A stretch of 64,000 nt of DNA from Mixta sp031457955 (GCF_031457955.1 NZ_JAVDXN010000004.1:1-64000); one strand, 5' to 3'; shown: positions 27,942 to 36,091, counted from the stretch's first letter. The notes: a model not told the origin generated them from the letters alone. Program-made: numbers and translations.

Positions 27942-29339
27942 ATGGCAACTGGAAAGATTGTCCAGATCATCGGCGCCGTAGTTGACGTCGAGTTCCCTCA
28001 GGACGCTGTACCGCAGGTGTACAACGCCCTTGAGGTTAAAAATGGTGATGCGCGTCTGGTGCTGGAAGTTCAACAGCAGCTGGGCGGCGGCGTGGTTCGT
28101 ACCATCGCTATGGGTACTTCTGATGGCCTGAAACGTGGCCTGGAAGTCGCTGACCTTCAAAAGCCGATTCAGGTACCGGTGGGTAAAGCTACCCTGGGCC
28201 GTATCATGAACGTGCTGGGCGAGCCGATCGATATGAAAGGCGAGCTGAAAGATGAAGACGGCACTGAAGTAGAGATCGCCTCTATTCACCGTGCTGCGCC
28301 TTCTTACGAAGATCAGTCAAACTCGCAGGAACTGCTGGAAACCGGCATCAAGGTTATCGACCTGATGTGTCCGTTTGCTAAAGGCGGTAAAGTTGGTCTG
28401 TTCGGTGGTGCGGGCGTAGGTAAAACCGTAAACATGATGGAGCTGATCCGTAACATCGCGGCTGAGCACTCAGGTTACTCGGTATTTGCCGGTGTGGGTG
28501 AGCGTACTCGTGAGGGTAACGACTTCTACCACGAAATGACCGACTCCAACGTAATCGACAAAGTTGCGCTGGTTTATGGCCAGATGAACGAGCCGCCGGG
28601 TAACCGTCTGCGCGTGGCACTGACCGGTCTGACCATGGCGGAAAAATTCCGTGATGAAGGCCGCGACGTTCTGCTGTTCATCGATAACATCTATCGTTAC
28701 ACCCTGGCCGGTACTGAAGTATCCGCGCTGCTGGGTCGTATGCCATCTGCCGTAGGTTATCAGCCGACGCTGGCAGAAGAGATGGGCGTGTTGCAGGAAC
28801 GTATTACCTCCACCAAGACTGGTTCAATCACCTCTGTACAGGCCGTTTACGTTCCTGCGGATGACTTGACTGACCCGTCTCCGGCGACCACCTTCGCCCA
28901 CCTTGACTCTACCGTTACCCTGAGCCGTCAAATCGCTTCTCTGGGTATCTACCCGGCCGTTGACCCGCTGGATTCCACCAGCCGTCAGCTGGATCCGCTG
29001 GTTGTTGGTCAGGAGCACTACGACACCGCGCGTGGCGTGCAGTCTATTCTGCAACGTTACCAGGAACTGAAAGACATCATCGCCATCCTCGGTATGGACG
29101 AACTGTCTGAAGAAGACAAACTGCTGGTGGCGCGCGCGCGTAAAATTCAGCGCTTCCTGTCTCAGCCGTTCTTCGTGGCAGAAGTATTCACCGGTTCTCC
29201 GGGCAAATACGTTACGCTGAAAGACACCATCCGTGGCTTTAAAGGCATTATGGACGGTGAGTTCGATCACCTGCCAGAGCAGGCCTTCTACATGGTTGGT
29301 GCCATCGAAGAAGCCGTGGAAAAAGCGAAGAAACTGTAA
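27942..29339 (+). CDS. atpD: ATP synthase F1 subunit beta
   Basis: The 465-residue catalytic subunit, with Walker A GGAGVGKT and the conserved GERTREGNDFYHEM and DEGRDVLLFIDN. It is 5 residues longer than E. coli beta because the segment at residues 101-114 (ELKDEDGTEVEIAS) replaces the shorter E. coli sequence. The start at 27942 (MATGKIVQIIG) matches the family; the open frame extends 13 codons upstream without support. Confidence 0.96.
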   Translation: MATGKIVQIIGAVVDVEFPQDAVPQVYNALEVKNGDARLVLEVQQQLGGGVVRTIAMGTSDGLKRGLEVADLQKPIQVPVGKATLGRIMNVLGEPIDMKGELKDEDGTEVEIASIHRAAPSYEDQSNSQELLETGIKVIDLMCPFAKGGKVGLFGGAGVGKTVNMMELIRNIAAEHSGYSVFAGVGERTREGNDFYHEMTDSNVIDKVALVYGQMNEPPGNRLRVALTGLTMAEKFRDEGRDVLLFIDNIYRYTLAGTEVSALLGRMPSAVGYQPTLAEEMGVLQERITSTKTGSITSVQAVYVPADDLTDPSPATTFAHLDSTVTLSRQIASLGIYPAVDPLDSTSRQLDPLVVGQEHYDTARGVQSILQRYQELKDIIAILGMDELSEEDKLLVARARKIQRFLSQPFFVAEVFTGSPGKYVTLKDTIRGFKGIMDGEFDHLPEQAFYMVGAIEEAVEKAKKL

Positions 29340-29377
29340 TGACTTCCCTCTGACTATTAGGACGGGACGGCACAGAT

Positions 29378-29413
29378 TTCCCGGATCGCTGGCTTAAGAC
29401 GGTGATTCGGGAA
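29378..29413 (+). other. Hairpin in the atpD-atpC spacer
   Basis: TTCCCGGATC (29378-29387) and GATTCGGGAA (29404-29413) form a 10-bp stem with one G-U pair and a 16-nt loop. There is no U-tract, so it is probably not a terminator; a role in setting epsilon expression or mRNA stability is inferred. Confidence 0.5.
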
Positions 29414-29466
29414 TTTCCAGGCGGCTCAGTCTTTAATAGTGCGGGGAGTTTTTCGGGAGGTTGAAA

Positions 29467-29886
29467 ATGGCTATGACTTATCACCTGGATGTTGTCAGCG
29501 CAGAACGGCAGATGTTCAGCGGTCTGGTACAGAAAATTCAGGTGTCAGGTAGCGAAGGTGAGCTGGGTATTTTCCCTGGCCACACGCCGCTGCTGACCGC
29601 CATTAAGCCTGGCATGGTGCGCATCGTTAAACAGCACGGCGAAGAAGAGTATATCTATCTCTCTGGCGGCGTGCTGGAAGTACAGGCTGGTACGGTTACC
29701 GTCCTGGCTGATACGGCGATTCGCGGCACAGATCTTGATGAAGCGCGTGCGTTAGAAGCGAAACGCAAAGCGGAAGAGCATATTCACAAAGCACACGGCG
29801 ACGTGGACTATGCTCAGGCCTCGGCAGAACTGGCGAAAGCCATTGCCAAGCTGCGCGTCATCGAACTGACCAAGAAAGCGATGTAA
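29467..29886 (+). CDS. atpC: ATP synthase F1 subunit epsilon
   Basis: A 139-residue subunit: N-terminal beta-sandwich (MAMTYHLDVVSAERQMFSGL) and C-terminal helical hairpin that inhibits ATP hydrolysis. Same length as E. coli epsilon. The start is the ATG at 29467, preceded by GGGAGG. Last gene of the operon, followed by a strong terminator. Confidence 0.95.
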   Translation: MAMTYHLDVVSAERQMFSGLVQKIQVSGSEGELGIFPGHTPLLTAIKPGMVRIVKQHGEEEYIYLSGGVLEVQAGTVTVLADTAIRGTDLDEARALEAKRKAEEHIHKAHGDVDYAQASAELAKAIAKLRVIELTKKAM

Positions 29887-29908
29887 TCAGGCTTAACAGC
29901 AGCGAATA

Positions 29909-29939
29909 ATGCCAGCCCAAACGGGCTGGCATTTTTTTT
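29909..29939 (+). terminator. Rho-independent terminator of the atp operon
   Basis: Perfect stem GCCAGCCC/GGGCTGGC with an AAAC loop and eight T residues following, 22 bp after atpC. Confidence 0.95.
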
Positions 29940-30145
29940 GTTCTCCGCCCCGCTCCCCTTCTTGCTACACAGCTAAAATTAAGCAACTAAAAAACGCCTT
30001 TTTTCGTTGTATTTATCAGCAACGGCGGTGCATTCTTTGTCATGGTTATAATCGGAAAGCCGGTTAATTTCGCCAGGAGAAAAATGTAGTAATCTCAGGA
30101 TGAAACCGTTTAACTTTCCTCTGTAAAAATTCTATCAGGATGGCT

Positions 30146-31516
30146 ATGTCTAACAGCGCAATGAGCGTGGTGATCCTTGCTGCCGGCAAGGGAACACGCA
30201 TGTATTCCGATCTTCCTAAAGTCCTGCACACTCTGGCGGGAAAGCCCATGGTTCAACACGTTATCGATGCTGCTAAAGGCGTCGGCGCGCGCGCCATCAA
30301 TCTGGTTTACGGTCACGGCGGCGATCGGCTGAAAGCCACGCTGGGTGACGATGCGCTGAACTGGGTGTTGCAGGCTGAGCAATTAGGAACCGGACACGCA
30401 ATGCAGCAGGCCGCTCCTTTCTTTGCCGATGACGAAGATATTCTGATGCTGTACGGCGACGTACCGTTAATCACCATGGATACGTTGACGCGCCTGTGCG
30501 CCGCGAAACCTGCAGGCGGAATCGGCCTGTTAACCGTGACGCTGGATAATCCCACCGGTTACGGACGTATTGTGCGTGAAAACAGCGAGGTCACCGGCAT
30601 CGTTGAGCAAAAAGATGCAACGCCTGAGCAGCTGGCGATTCATGAGATCAACACCGGTATTTTGGTCGCTAACGGCGGCGATTTAAAACGCTGGTTGAGT
30701 CAGCTCACCAATAACAACGCTCAGGGCGAATATTACATTACCGACATCATTGCGCTGGCTTCGACAGAAGGTCGGGCTATCGCTACCGTTCAGCCATCAC
30801 GCATTAGCGAAACGGAAGGCGTTAATAATCGCTTGCAGCTGGCGCGGCTTGAGCGGATTTACCAGGCCGAACAGGCAGAAAAACTGTTGCTGGCTGGCGT
30901 TATGCTACGCGATCCGGCGCGCTTCGATCTGCGCGGCACGCTGCAACACGGCCGCGATGTCGAGATCGACAGCAACGTGATCCTCGAAGGTCAGGTTACG
31001 TTGGGTAACAACGTTAAGATCGGCGCAGGCTGCGTCATTAAAAACAGCGTTATCGGCGACGGCTGTGAAATCAGCCCGTACAGCGTGATTGAAGATGCGC
31101 AGCTGGACGCGGCCTGTACCGTTGGGCCGTTTGCGCGTTTGCGTCCGGGCAGCCAGCTGGGCGAAGCCGCGCACGTCGGCAACTTTGTTGAGATGAAAAA
31201 AGCGAAACTGGGCAAAGGCTCGAAGGCCGGACACCTGAGCTATCTGGGCGATGCCGAAATCGGGTCGGGCGTAAATATCGGCGCAGGCACCATTACCTGC
31301 AACTATGACGGCGCCAATAAATTTAAAACGGTGATCGGGGATAACGTTTTTGTCGGCTCCGATACGCAGCTGGTGGCGCCGGTAACGGTCGCCAGCGGCG
31401 CGACTATCGCGGCGGGCACCACCATCATGCAAGATGTCACCGCCGGTGAACTGGTCTATAACCGTAAAGAACAAATTCAAAAATCGGGCTGGCAACGCCC
31501 GGTGAAGAAGAAGTAA
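30146..31516 (+). CDS. glmU: Bifunctional GlmU: N-acetylglucosamine-1-P uridyltransferase / glucosamine-1-P acetyltransferase
   Basis: A 456-residue enzyme, same length as E. coli GlmU, catalysing the last two steps to UDP-GlcNAc. The N-terminal pyrophosphorylase domain has LAAGKGTRMYSDLPKVLH; the C-terminal half is a left-handed beta-helix of hexapeptide repeats with NFVEMKKAKLGKGSKAGHL. I chose 30146 because AGGA lies 5 bases upstream and the length fits; the ATG at 30140 overlaps that site. Confidence 0.95.
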   Translation: MSNSAMSVVILAAGKGTRMYSDLPKVLHTLAGKPMVQHVIDAAKGVGARAINLVYGHGGDRLKATLGDDALNWVLQAEQLGTGHAMQQAAPFFADDEDILMLYGDVPLITMDTLTRLCAAKPAGGIGLLTVTLDNPTGYGRIVRENSEVTGIVEQKDATPEQLAIHEINTGILVANGGDLKRWLSQLTNNNAQGEYYITDIIALASTEGRAIATVQPSRISETEGVNNRLQLARLERIYQAEQAEKLLLAGVMLRDPARFDLRGTLQHGRDVEIDSNVILEGQVTLGNNVKIGAGCVIKNSVIGDGCEISPYSVIEDAQLDAACTVGPFARLRPGSQLGEAAHVGNFVEMKKAKLGKGSKAGHLSYLGDAEIGSGVNIGAGTITCNYDGANKFKTVIGDNVFVGSDTQLVAPVTVASGATIAAGTTIMQDVTAGELVYNRKEQIQKSGWQRPVKKK

Positions 31517-31747
31517 ACATAAAAAAATAACGCTAAATAATTCGGGCTGTATGAAGGCGGCAACGCAGCGAATCGCCGGCCCTTTAGGGCGAGGCTCAAA
31601 GAGCTGAGTAAAGCCAACGCACATATGGCCTGAAGTATGACGCGTTTAATCCCCACTCTCTACAAGGCTCGGGGAAACCAGCACCGCTGGTATATCAGGT
31701 CATGACAACGTTAGGCGCATGAGCGCCATGAGTCAGGAATAGAACTT
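31517..31747 (+). promoter_or_regulatory. glmU-glmS intergenic leader with hairpins
   Basis: A 231-bp spacer. It contains a hairpin ACCAGC-ACC-GCTGGT (31677-31691) and a second GGCGC-ATGA-GCGCC (31714-31727) shortly before the AGGA ribosome site. In E. coli the glmS leader folds to hide the ribosome site and is opened by the sRNA GlmZ with Hfq, after RNase E separates glmU from glmS. A similar mechanism here is inferred; the sRNA is not in this window. Confidence 0.5.
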
Positions 31748-33577
31748 ATGTGTGGAATTGTTGGCGCGGTTGCGCAACGTGATATCGCAGAGATACTGCT
31801 GGAAGGCTTGCGCCGCCTGGAGTATCGCGGCTATGACTCCGCGGGTTTAGCGGTGGTCGACAGACAAGGGCATGTCACTCGCCTGCGTCGCGTCGGTAAG
31901 GTTCAGAAACTGGTTGAGGCTGCTGAGCAGCATCCGCTGATTGGCGGCACCGGTATTGCTCATACCCGTTGGGCAACGCACGGCGAGCCATCTGAAGCAA
32001 ATGCGCATCCGCATGTTTCCGAACATATTGTGATTGTGCATAACGGCATCATTGAAAACCATGAGCCGCTGCGTGAACTGATGATCGAACGCGGTTATCA
32101 CTTCGCTTCAGAAACCGATACGGAAGTCGTCGCGCATTTGGTCCACTGGGAACAGAAACAGGGCGGCAGCCTGCGCGAAGTGGTACTGCGCGTGATCCCT
32201 CAGCTGCGCGGCGCGTATGGCATGGTGATCATGGACAGCCGCGATCCGTCACTGCTGGTTGCAGCGCGTTCCGGTAGCCCGCTGGTTATCGGCTGTGGCG
32301 TCGGCGAGAACTTTATTGCGTCCGATCAGCTGGCGCTGCTGCCGGTAACCCGCCGCTTTATCTACCTGGAAGAAGGCGATATTGCTGAGGTTACGCGTCG
32401 TGAAGTCACTATCGTTGACCGTGACGGCAAGGCGATCAAGCGTAGCGAAATCGAATCGACCGTGCAGTATGACGCAGGCGATAAAGGTGGCTACCGTCAT
32501 TACATGCAGAAAGAGATCTACGAGCAGCCGAACGCGATTAAAAATACCCTGAACGGTCGTTTTAGTCACGGCGAGGTTGATCTGTCTGAGCTGGGCGCGC
32601 ACGCCAACGATCTGCTGAGTCAGGTTGAGCATGTGCAGATTATTGCCTGTGGCACCTCTTACAATTCCGGTATGGTGGCGCGCTACTGGTTTGAGTCGCT
32701 GGCTAACCTGCCCTGCGATGTGGAAATCGCCTCTGAGTTTCGTTATCGCAAATCGGCGGTGAGGAAAAACAGCCTGTTGATCACCCTGTCGCAGTCGGGC
32801 GAAACGGCGGATACGCTGGCCGCGCTGCGTCTGTCGAAAGAGTTGGGTTATCTGGGCTCGCTGGCTATCTGTAACGTTGCGGGCTCGTCGCTGGTGCGTG
32901 AATCTGACCTGGCGCTGATGACCAAAGCCGGAACGGAGATCGGCGTTGCATCTACCAAGGCATTTACTACTCAGTTAACGGTATTGCTGATGCTGGTGGC
33001 GAAAATTGGCCGTCTGAAAGGCGTCGATGCGCAGATTGAGCATGACATTGTTCATGCATTGCAGGCGTTACCGAGCCGCATTGAGCAGATGCTGGCGCAG
33101 GACAAGCTGATTGAAGCGCTGGCCGAAGATTTCTCCGATAAGCACCACGCGCTGTTCCTGGGCCGTGGCGATCAGTATCCTATCGCGATGGAAGGGGCGC
33201 TGAAGTTAAAAGAGATCTCTTATATTCATGCGGAAGCCTACGCCGCCGGTGAGTTAAAACATGGCCCGCTGGCGCTGATTGATGCCGATATGCCGGTCAT
33301 TGTGGTGGCGCCGAACAACGAGCTGCTGGAGAAACTGAAATCCAACATCGAAGAGGTACGCGCACGCGGCGGTCTGCTGTATGTTTTTGCCGATCGTGAT
33401 GCGGGTTTCAACGACAGCGAAGGCATGAAGATTATCTCTCTGCCACATGTTGAAGAGGTTATCGCACCGATCTTCTATACCGTGCCGCTGCAGCTGCTTT
33501 CTTATCACGTCGCGTTGATTAAAGGCACCGACGTGGACCAGCCGCGTAACCTGGCGAAATCGGTTACCGTGGAGTAA
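31748..33577 (+). CDS. glmS: Glutamine:fructose-6-phosphate aminotransferase
   Basis: A 609-residue enzyme making glucosamine 6-phosphate, first step of the amino-sugar pathway. The N-terminus MCGIVGAVAQRD exposes the catalytic Cys2 of the glutaminase domain; two SIS isomerase domains follow (ACGTSYNSGM; TLSQSGETADTL). It ends DQPRNLAKSVTVE, the conserved terminus recognised by Tn7 TnsD. A decayed copy of its residues around 415-440 lies at 34390-34517. Confidence 0.96.
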   Translation: MCGIVGAVAQRDIAEILLEGLRRLEYRGYDSAGLAVVDRQGHVTRLRRVGKVQKLVEAAEQHPLIGGTGIAHTRWATHGEPSEANAHPHVSEHIVIVHNGIIENHEPLRELMIERGYHFASETDTEVVAHLVHWEQKQGGSLREVVLRVIPQLRGAYGMVIMDSRDPSLLVAARSGSPLVIGCGVGENFIASDQLALLPVTRRFIYLEEGDIAEVTRREVTIVDRDGKAIKRSEIESTVQYDAGDKGGYRHYMQKEIYEQPNAIKNTLNGRFSHGEVDLSELGAHANDLLSQVEHVQIIACGTSYNSGMVARYWFESLANLPCDVEIASEFRYRKSAVRKNSLLITLSQSGETADTLAALRLSKELGYLGSLAICNVAGSSLVRESDLALMTKAGTEIGVASTKAFTTQLTVLLMLVAKIGRLKGVDAQIEHDIVHALQALPSRIEQMLAQDKLIEALAEDFSDKHHALFLGRGDQYPIAMEGALKLKEISYIHAEAYAAGELKHGPLALIDADMPVIVVAPNNELLEKLKSNIEEVRARGGLLYVFADRDAGFNDSEGMKIISLPHVEEVIAPIFYTVPLQLLSYHVALIKGTDVDQPRNLAKSVTVE

Positions 33578-33602
33578 GGCTGCACGCCTTACCGCAGGCG
33601 GC
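33541..33602 (+). other. attTn7-type site at the end of glmS
   Basis: The last dozen glmS codons (QPRNLAKSV region) closely match the E. coli TnsD target, with the expected insertion point about 25 bp past the stop. No Tn7 ends or tns genes are seen, so the site is unoccupied. Confidence 0.5.
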
Positions 33603-33653
33603 AACGGAAGGCCGCTTTAACGTAACGATGTTCTGAAAGCGTAAAACGAAAAG

Positions 33654-33690
33654 GCCGGTAATGTTTTCTGTCAGCAGACCGGCTTTTTTT
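33654..33690 (+). terminator. Rho-independent terminator after glmS
   Basis: Stem GCCGGT (33654-33659)/ACCGGC (33678-33683), extendable with A-T pairs, and seven T residues. It ends the glmUS transcript and separates it from the cold-shock gene. Confidence 0.82.
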
Positions 33691-33730
33691 GCGCGCCGTA
33701 CGGCACAGTAATATTAATAAACTTAACGCT

Positions 33731-33760
33731 TGCAATGGGGAGCAGACCCAGGCTAGTATA
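33731..33760 (+). promoter_or_regulatory. Promoter of the cold-shock gene
   Basis: -35 TTGCAA (33731-33736), 18-bp spacer, -10 TAGTAT (33755-33760). The inferred start near 33767 places the conserved cold box at the extreme 5' end of the RNA. Confidence 0.6.
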
Positions 33761-33766
33761 GCGTCA

Positions 33767-33942
33767 TCGGTTTGAAACACAGACCTTATGTAAGCAGTTT
33801 TAGTAAAGCAGTCCTCAGTTCAAGCGTTATCTATTGATACCCTTCCTCGTGAGCTCCTCCTAAGTGCCCCATAAGTAAAAATCTGCAAAGCAGACCATAT
33901 TCGTCACCAAGAGTGGCTCAAAAAACAAGCAAGGAAATATCA
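33767..33942 (+). promoter_or_regulatory. CspA-type cold-shock mRNA leader (thermosensor)
   Basis: A leader of about 176 nt before the coding region. It starts with a cold-box-like CGGTTTGAAACACAGACC and contains GTTATCTATTGATACCC and AATCTGCAAAGCAGACCAT, matching blocks of the E. coli cspA 5'-UTR in the same order. In E. coli this RNA refolds at low temperature to expose the ribosome site. Confidence 0.82.
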
Positions 33943-34155
33943 ATGTCTAATAAAATGACTGGTTTAGTAAAATGGTTCAACGCTGAGAAAGGTTTCGGCT
34001 TTATCACTCCTCAGGACGGCAGCAAAGATGTATTCGTACATTTCTCTGCAATCCAGAGCAACGATTTCAAAACCTTAGACGAAGGTCAGAAAGTTGAGTT
34101 CTCTATCGAGAACGGTGCTAAAGGTCCTTCAGCGACCAATGTTGTTGCGCTGTAA
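33943..34155 (+). CDS. cspA: Cold-shock protein, CspA family
   Basis: A 70-residue single OB-fold nucleic-acid chaperone. RNP1 is KGFGFI and RNP2 is VFVHF; the N-terminus MSNKMTGLVKWFNA is also close to CspB/CspG, so the exact paralogue is uncertain. AAGGAAAT precedes the start at 33943; upstream in-frame residues are leader. The gene sits between glmS and pstS, not a usual place for it, with its own promoter, leader and terminator. Confidence 0.9.
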   Translation: MSNKMTGLVKWFNAEKGFGFITPQDGSKDVFVHFSAIQSNDFKTLDEGQKVEFSIENGAKGPSATNVVAL

Positions 34156-34230
34156 GCGTTGATAACAGCTCGCTAACCCTTACGATAGCGATGAAGGCAA
34201 CAGCCTGAGCAGTTAAGCGTTAGTGATAAA

Positions 34231-34255
34231 AAACCCGCCTTGAGCGGGTTTTTTT
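34231..34255 (+). terminator. Rho-independent terminator of the cold-shock gene
   Basis: Perfect 8-bp stem AAACCCGC/GCGGGTTT with a CTTGA loop and a run of T residues. Confidence 0.92.
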
Positions 34256-34389
34256 GTGTCTGCGATTCATAAGCGAGGCGCGACTGTTTCCCTCAGTGCG
34301 TTTTTTTCCATTGTTAAAGCATGCTTTTCTGTTTCGTGCGCTTTCCCGCCTCGGTTTGCTTCTGCTTCATTATCTCGCTATCTGTGTAG

Positions 34390-34517
34390 CAGGCCTGCTG
34401 TCAGTGCTGGCGCTAGTGGCGAAAACAGGTCGCCTGAAAGTCATCGATGCACAGATAGAGCATGATAACGTTCAGGCCTTGCCGATCCATATCGAGTTAA
34501 CGCAATCCAGTGACTAA
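34390..34517 (+). pseudogene. Decayed internal fragment of glmS
   Basis: From 34411 to 34474, 51 of 64 bases match glmS 32991-33054 without gaps. In frame it reads LVAKTGRLKVIDAQIEHDN against GlmS LVAKIGRLKGVDAQIEHDI; similarity fades on both sides (GLLSVLALVAK upstream, IHIELTQ downstream). The flanking parts of GlmS are absent and the frame has no ribosome site, so this is a remnant. It is followed directly by a stop at 34515-34517. Confidence 0.75.
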
Positions 34518-34545
34518 AAAGGGAATGATTATATTTCATTCCCTT
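34514..34545 (-). terminator. Terminator of the small secreted-peptide gene
   Basis: Perfect 10-bp stem (34519-34528 with 34536-34545; AAGGGAATGA/TCATTCCCTT) and a T5 tract on the minus strand, located about 20 bp past the stop of the peptide gene. Confidence 0.8.
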
Positions 34546-34564
34546 GTGAGTCATTTAATCTATA

Positions 34565-34696
34565 TTAGGGGTGGGTACCGGCATCAGAAATGTCTACGCA
34601 GGTTTTTCCCCAGCAGATAATTGTATGCGCATGTGCAACGGGCGTAAGCATGACAAAAGCAGAAGATAACATAATAACATTAATAATTTTTTTCAT
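34565..34696 (-). CDS. 43-residue secreted small peptide, function unknown
   Basis: Not a recognised family. The protein begins MKKIINVIMLSSAFVMLTPV and reaches a signal-peptidase site AHA at residues 21-23. The mature part would be only 20 residues, HTIICWGKTCVDISDAGTHP, with two cysteines spaced C-x4-C that could form a disulphide in the periplasm. A good ribosome site AAGGGA precedes the ATG and a strong terminator follows, which argues for a real gene. It lies between the cold-shock gene and the Pho boxes and is transcribed away from pstS. Confidence 0.68.
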   Translation of the reverse strand: MKKIINVIMLSSAFVMLTPVAHAHTIICWGKTCVDISDAGTHP

Positions 34697-34729
34697 AAAT
34701 TCCCTTTATTTATATTTGCTTAACAGTTT

Positions 34730-34747
34730 CATGGTTAAATAACCATG
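34730..34747. promoter_or_regulatory. 18-bp palindrome upstream of the small peptide gene
   Basis: CATGGTTA-AA-TAACCATG, a perfect 8-bp dyad, centred about 40 bp upstream of the peptide start. Beside it lies a hairpin CCCTCC...GGAGGG (about 34756-34786). It may be a protein-binding operator or leader structure; no regulator can be named. Confidence 0.4.
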
Positions 34748-34925
34748 AGAATCACCCTCCCGTTTCGTTATTTTCCAGGAGGGATGAACAACCTATAATG
34801 GAATATGTAATGTGGTTTTTACCAGTGTAAAAAAATGTCATCGTCAAATTTAATGATGATGATTATTTTATATAGTACGAAATTTCTTATTTTACTTTGA
34901 AGGTCAGTTTCTGCATGTAATAAAA

Positions 34926-34965
34926 CTGTCATATTTCCTACATCTCGCTGTCACTAAACTGTCCT
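34926..34965 (+). promoter_or_regulatory. Tandem Pho boxes of the pst operon
   Basis: CTGTCAT at 34926, CTGTCAC at 34948 and CTGTCCT at 34959 lie at 22- and 11-bp spacing, with the degenerate CTACATC between. This is the direct-repeat arrangement bound by phosphorylated PhoB and closely follows the E. coli pstS promoter. Confidence 0.88.
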
Positions 34966-35039
34966 ATTTTCCCTCCTGCAGCAATACAGATTCTTACTAC
35001 AACGGCATACACCCTGACTTTTACTCCCCTGGAGGGAAT

Positions 35040-36083
35040 ATGACACTGATGCGTAGCACCGTAGCCAAACTTGTTGCCGCCACCCTCTCGCTGAGCGCGG
35101 TTTCTGCTTTTGCAGCAACTGACCTGACTGGCGCAGGCGGCACGTTCCCGGCTCCGGTTTATGCCAAGTGGGCAGCGGATTATCAGCAAGCGACCGGCAG
35201 TAAAATTAACTATCAGGGCATTGGCTCTTCTGGCGGCGTGAAGCAAATAATCGCGAAAACAGTGGATTTTGGTGCGTCTGATGCGCCAATGAAAGATGAA
35301 GATCTGCAAAAAAATGGCCTGTTCCAGTTTCCTACTGTGATTGGCGGCGTAGTACTGGCGGTAAACCTGCCGGGTGTCCAGTCTGGTCAGCTCACGCTGG
35401 ATGGTCAAACCGTGGGTGACATTTACCTCGGCAAAATCAAAAAGTGGAACGACCCGGCCATCGCCAAACTGAACCCAGGCCTTAAACTGCCGGAAACCAA
35501 TATCGCCGTGGTTCGCCGCGCTGATGGTTCAGGCACTTCATTCGTATTCACCAGCTATCTGGCTAAAGTGAATCAAGAATGGAGCGAGAAAGTAGGCAAA
35601 GGCAACACCGTTAACTGGCCTACCGGTCTTGGCGGTAAAGGTAACGATGGCATCGCCGCTTTCGTTCAGCGTCTGCCTGGCTCAATCGGTTATGTTGAAT
35701 ACGCTTACGCGAAACAGAACAAGCTGAGCTATACCAAACTGATCGACGCGGATGGTCAGCCGGTTTCCCCAACGGAAGAGACCTTCAGCAACGCGGCGAA
35801 AGGGGTAGACTGGAGCAAAAGCTACGCTCAGGACCTGACCAATCAGAAAGGCAAAGATGCCTGGCCGATCACCACCACCACGTTCATCCTGATGCAAAAA
35901 CAACAGGCTGACGCGGCAAAAGGCGCTGAGGTAATGAAATTCTTTGATTGGGCATACAAAGATGGCGATAAAACCGCCACCAGCCTGGACTACGCGACGC
36001 TGCCTGATTCAGTTGTAGAGCAGATTCGCTCTGACTGGAAAGCGCAGATCAAAGACAGTTCTGGCAAAGCGCTCTACCAGTAA
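35040..36083 (+). CDS. pstS: Phosphate ABC transporter, periplasmic binding protein
   Basis: A 347-residue phosphate receptor. The signal peptide covers residues 1-25 (ending SAFA); the mature protein starts ATDLTGAGGTFPAP and has the phosphate-binding SSGGVKQI and RADGSGTSFVF. It is nearly collinear with E. coli PstS. GGAGGGAAT precedes the start. It is strongly induced by phosphate starvation via the Pho boxes. Confidence 0.97.
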   Translation: MTLMRSTVAKLVAATLSLSAVSAFAATDLTGAGGTFPAPVYAKWAADYQQATGSKINYQGIGSSGGVKQIIAKTVDFGASDAPMKDEDLQKNGLFQFPTVIGGVVLAVNLPGVQSGQLTLDGQTVGDIYLGKIKKWNDPAIAKLNPGLKLPETNIAVVRRADGSGTSFVFTSYLAKVNQEWSEKVGKGNTVNWPTGLGGKGNDGIAAFVQRLPGSIGYVEYAYAKQNKLSYTKLIDADGQPVSPTEETFSNAAKGVDWSKSYAQDLTNQKGKDAWPITTTTFILMQKQQADAAKGAEVMKFFDWAYKDGDKTATSLDYATLPDSVVEQIRSDWKAQIKDSSGKALYQ

Positions 36084-36091
36084 TGGCTTTA

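Noticed and set aside
33541..33700. Tn7 insertion downstream of glmS
   Set aside because: The attTn7-like target is present but no Tn7 end repeats or tns genes are seen; the region continues directly into a terminator and the cold-shock gene.
34254..34517. Hydrophobic 87-codon frame after the cold-shock gene
   Set aside because: It starts with TTG inside the terminator T-run and its second half is a decayed glmS fragment; treated as a pseudogene.
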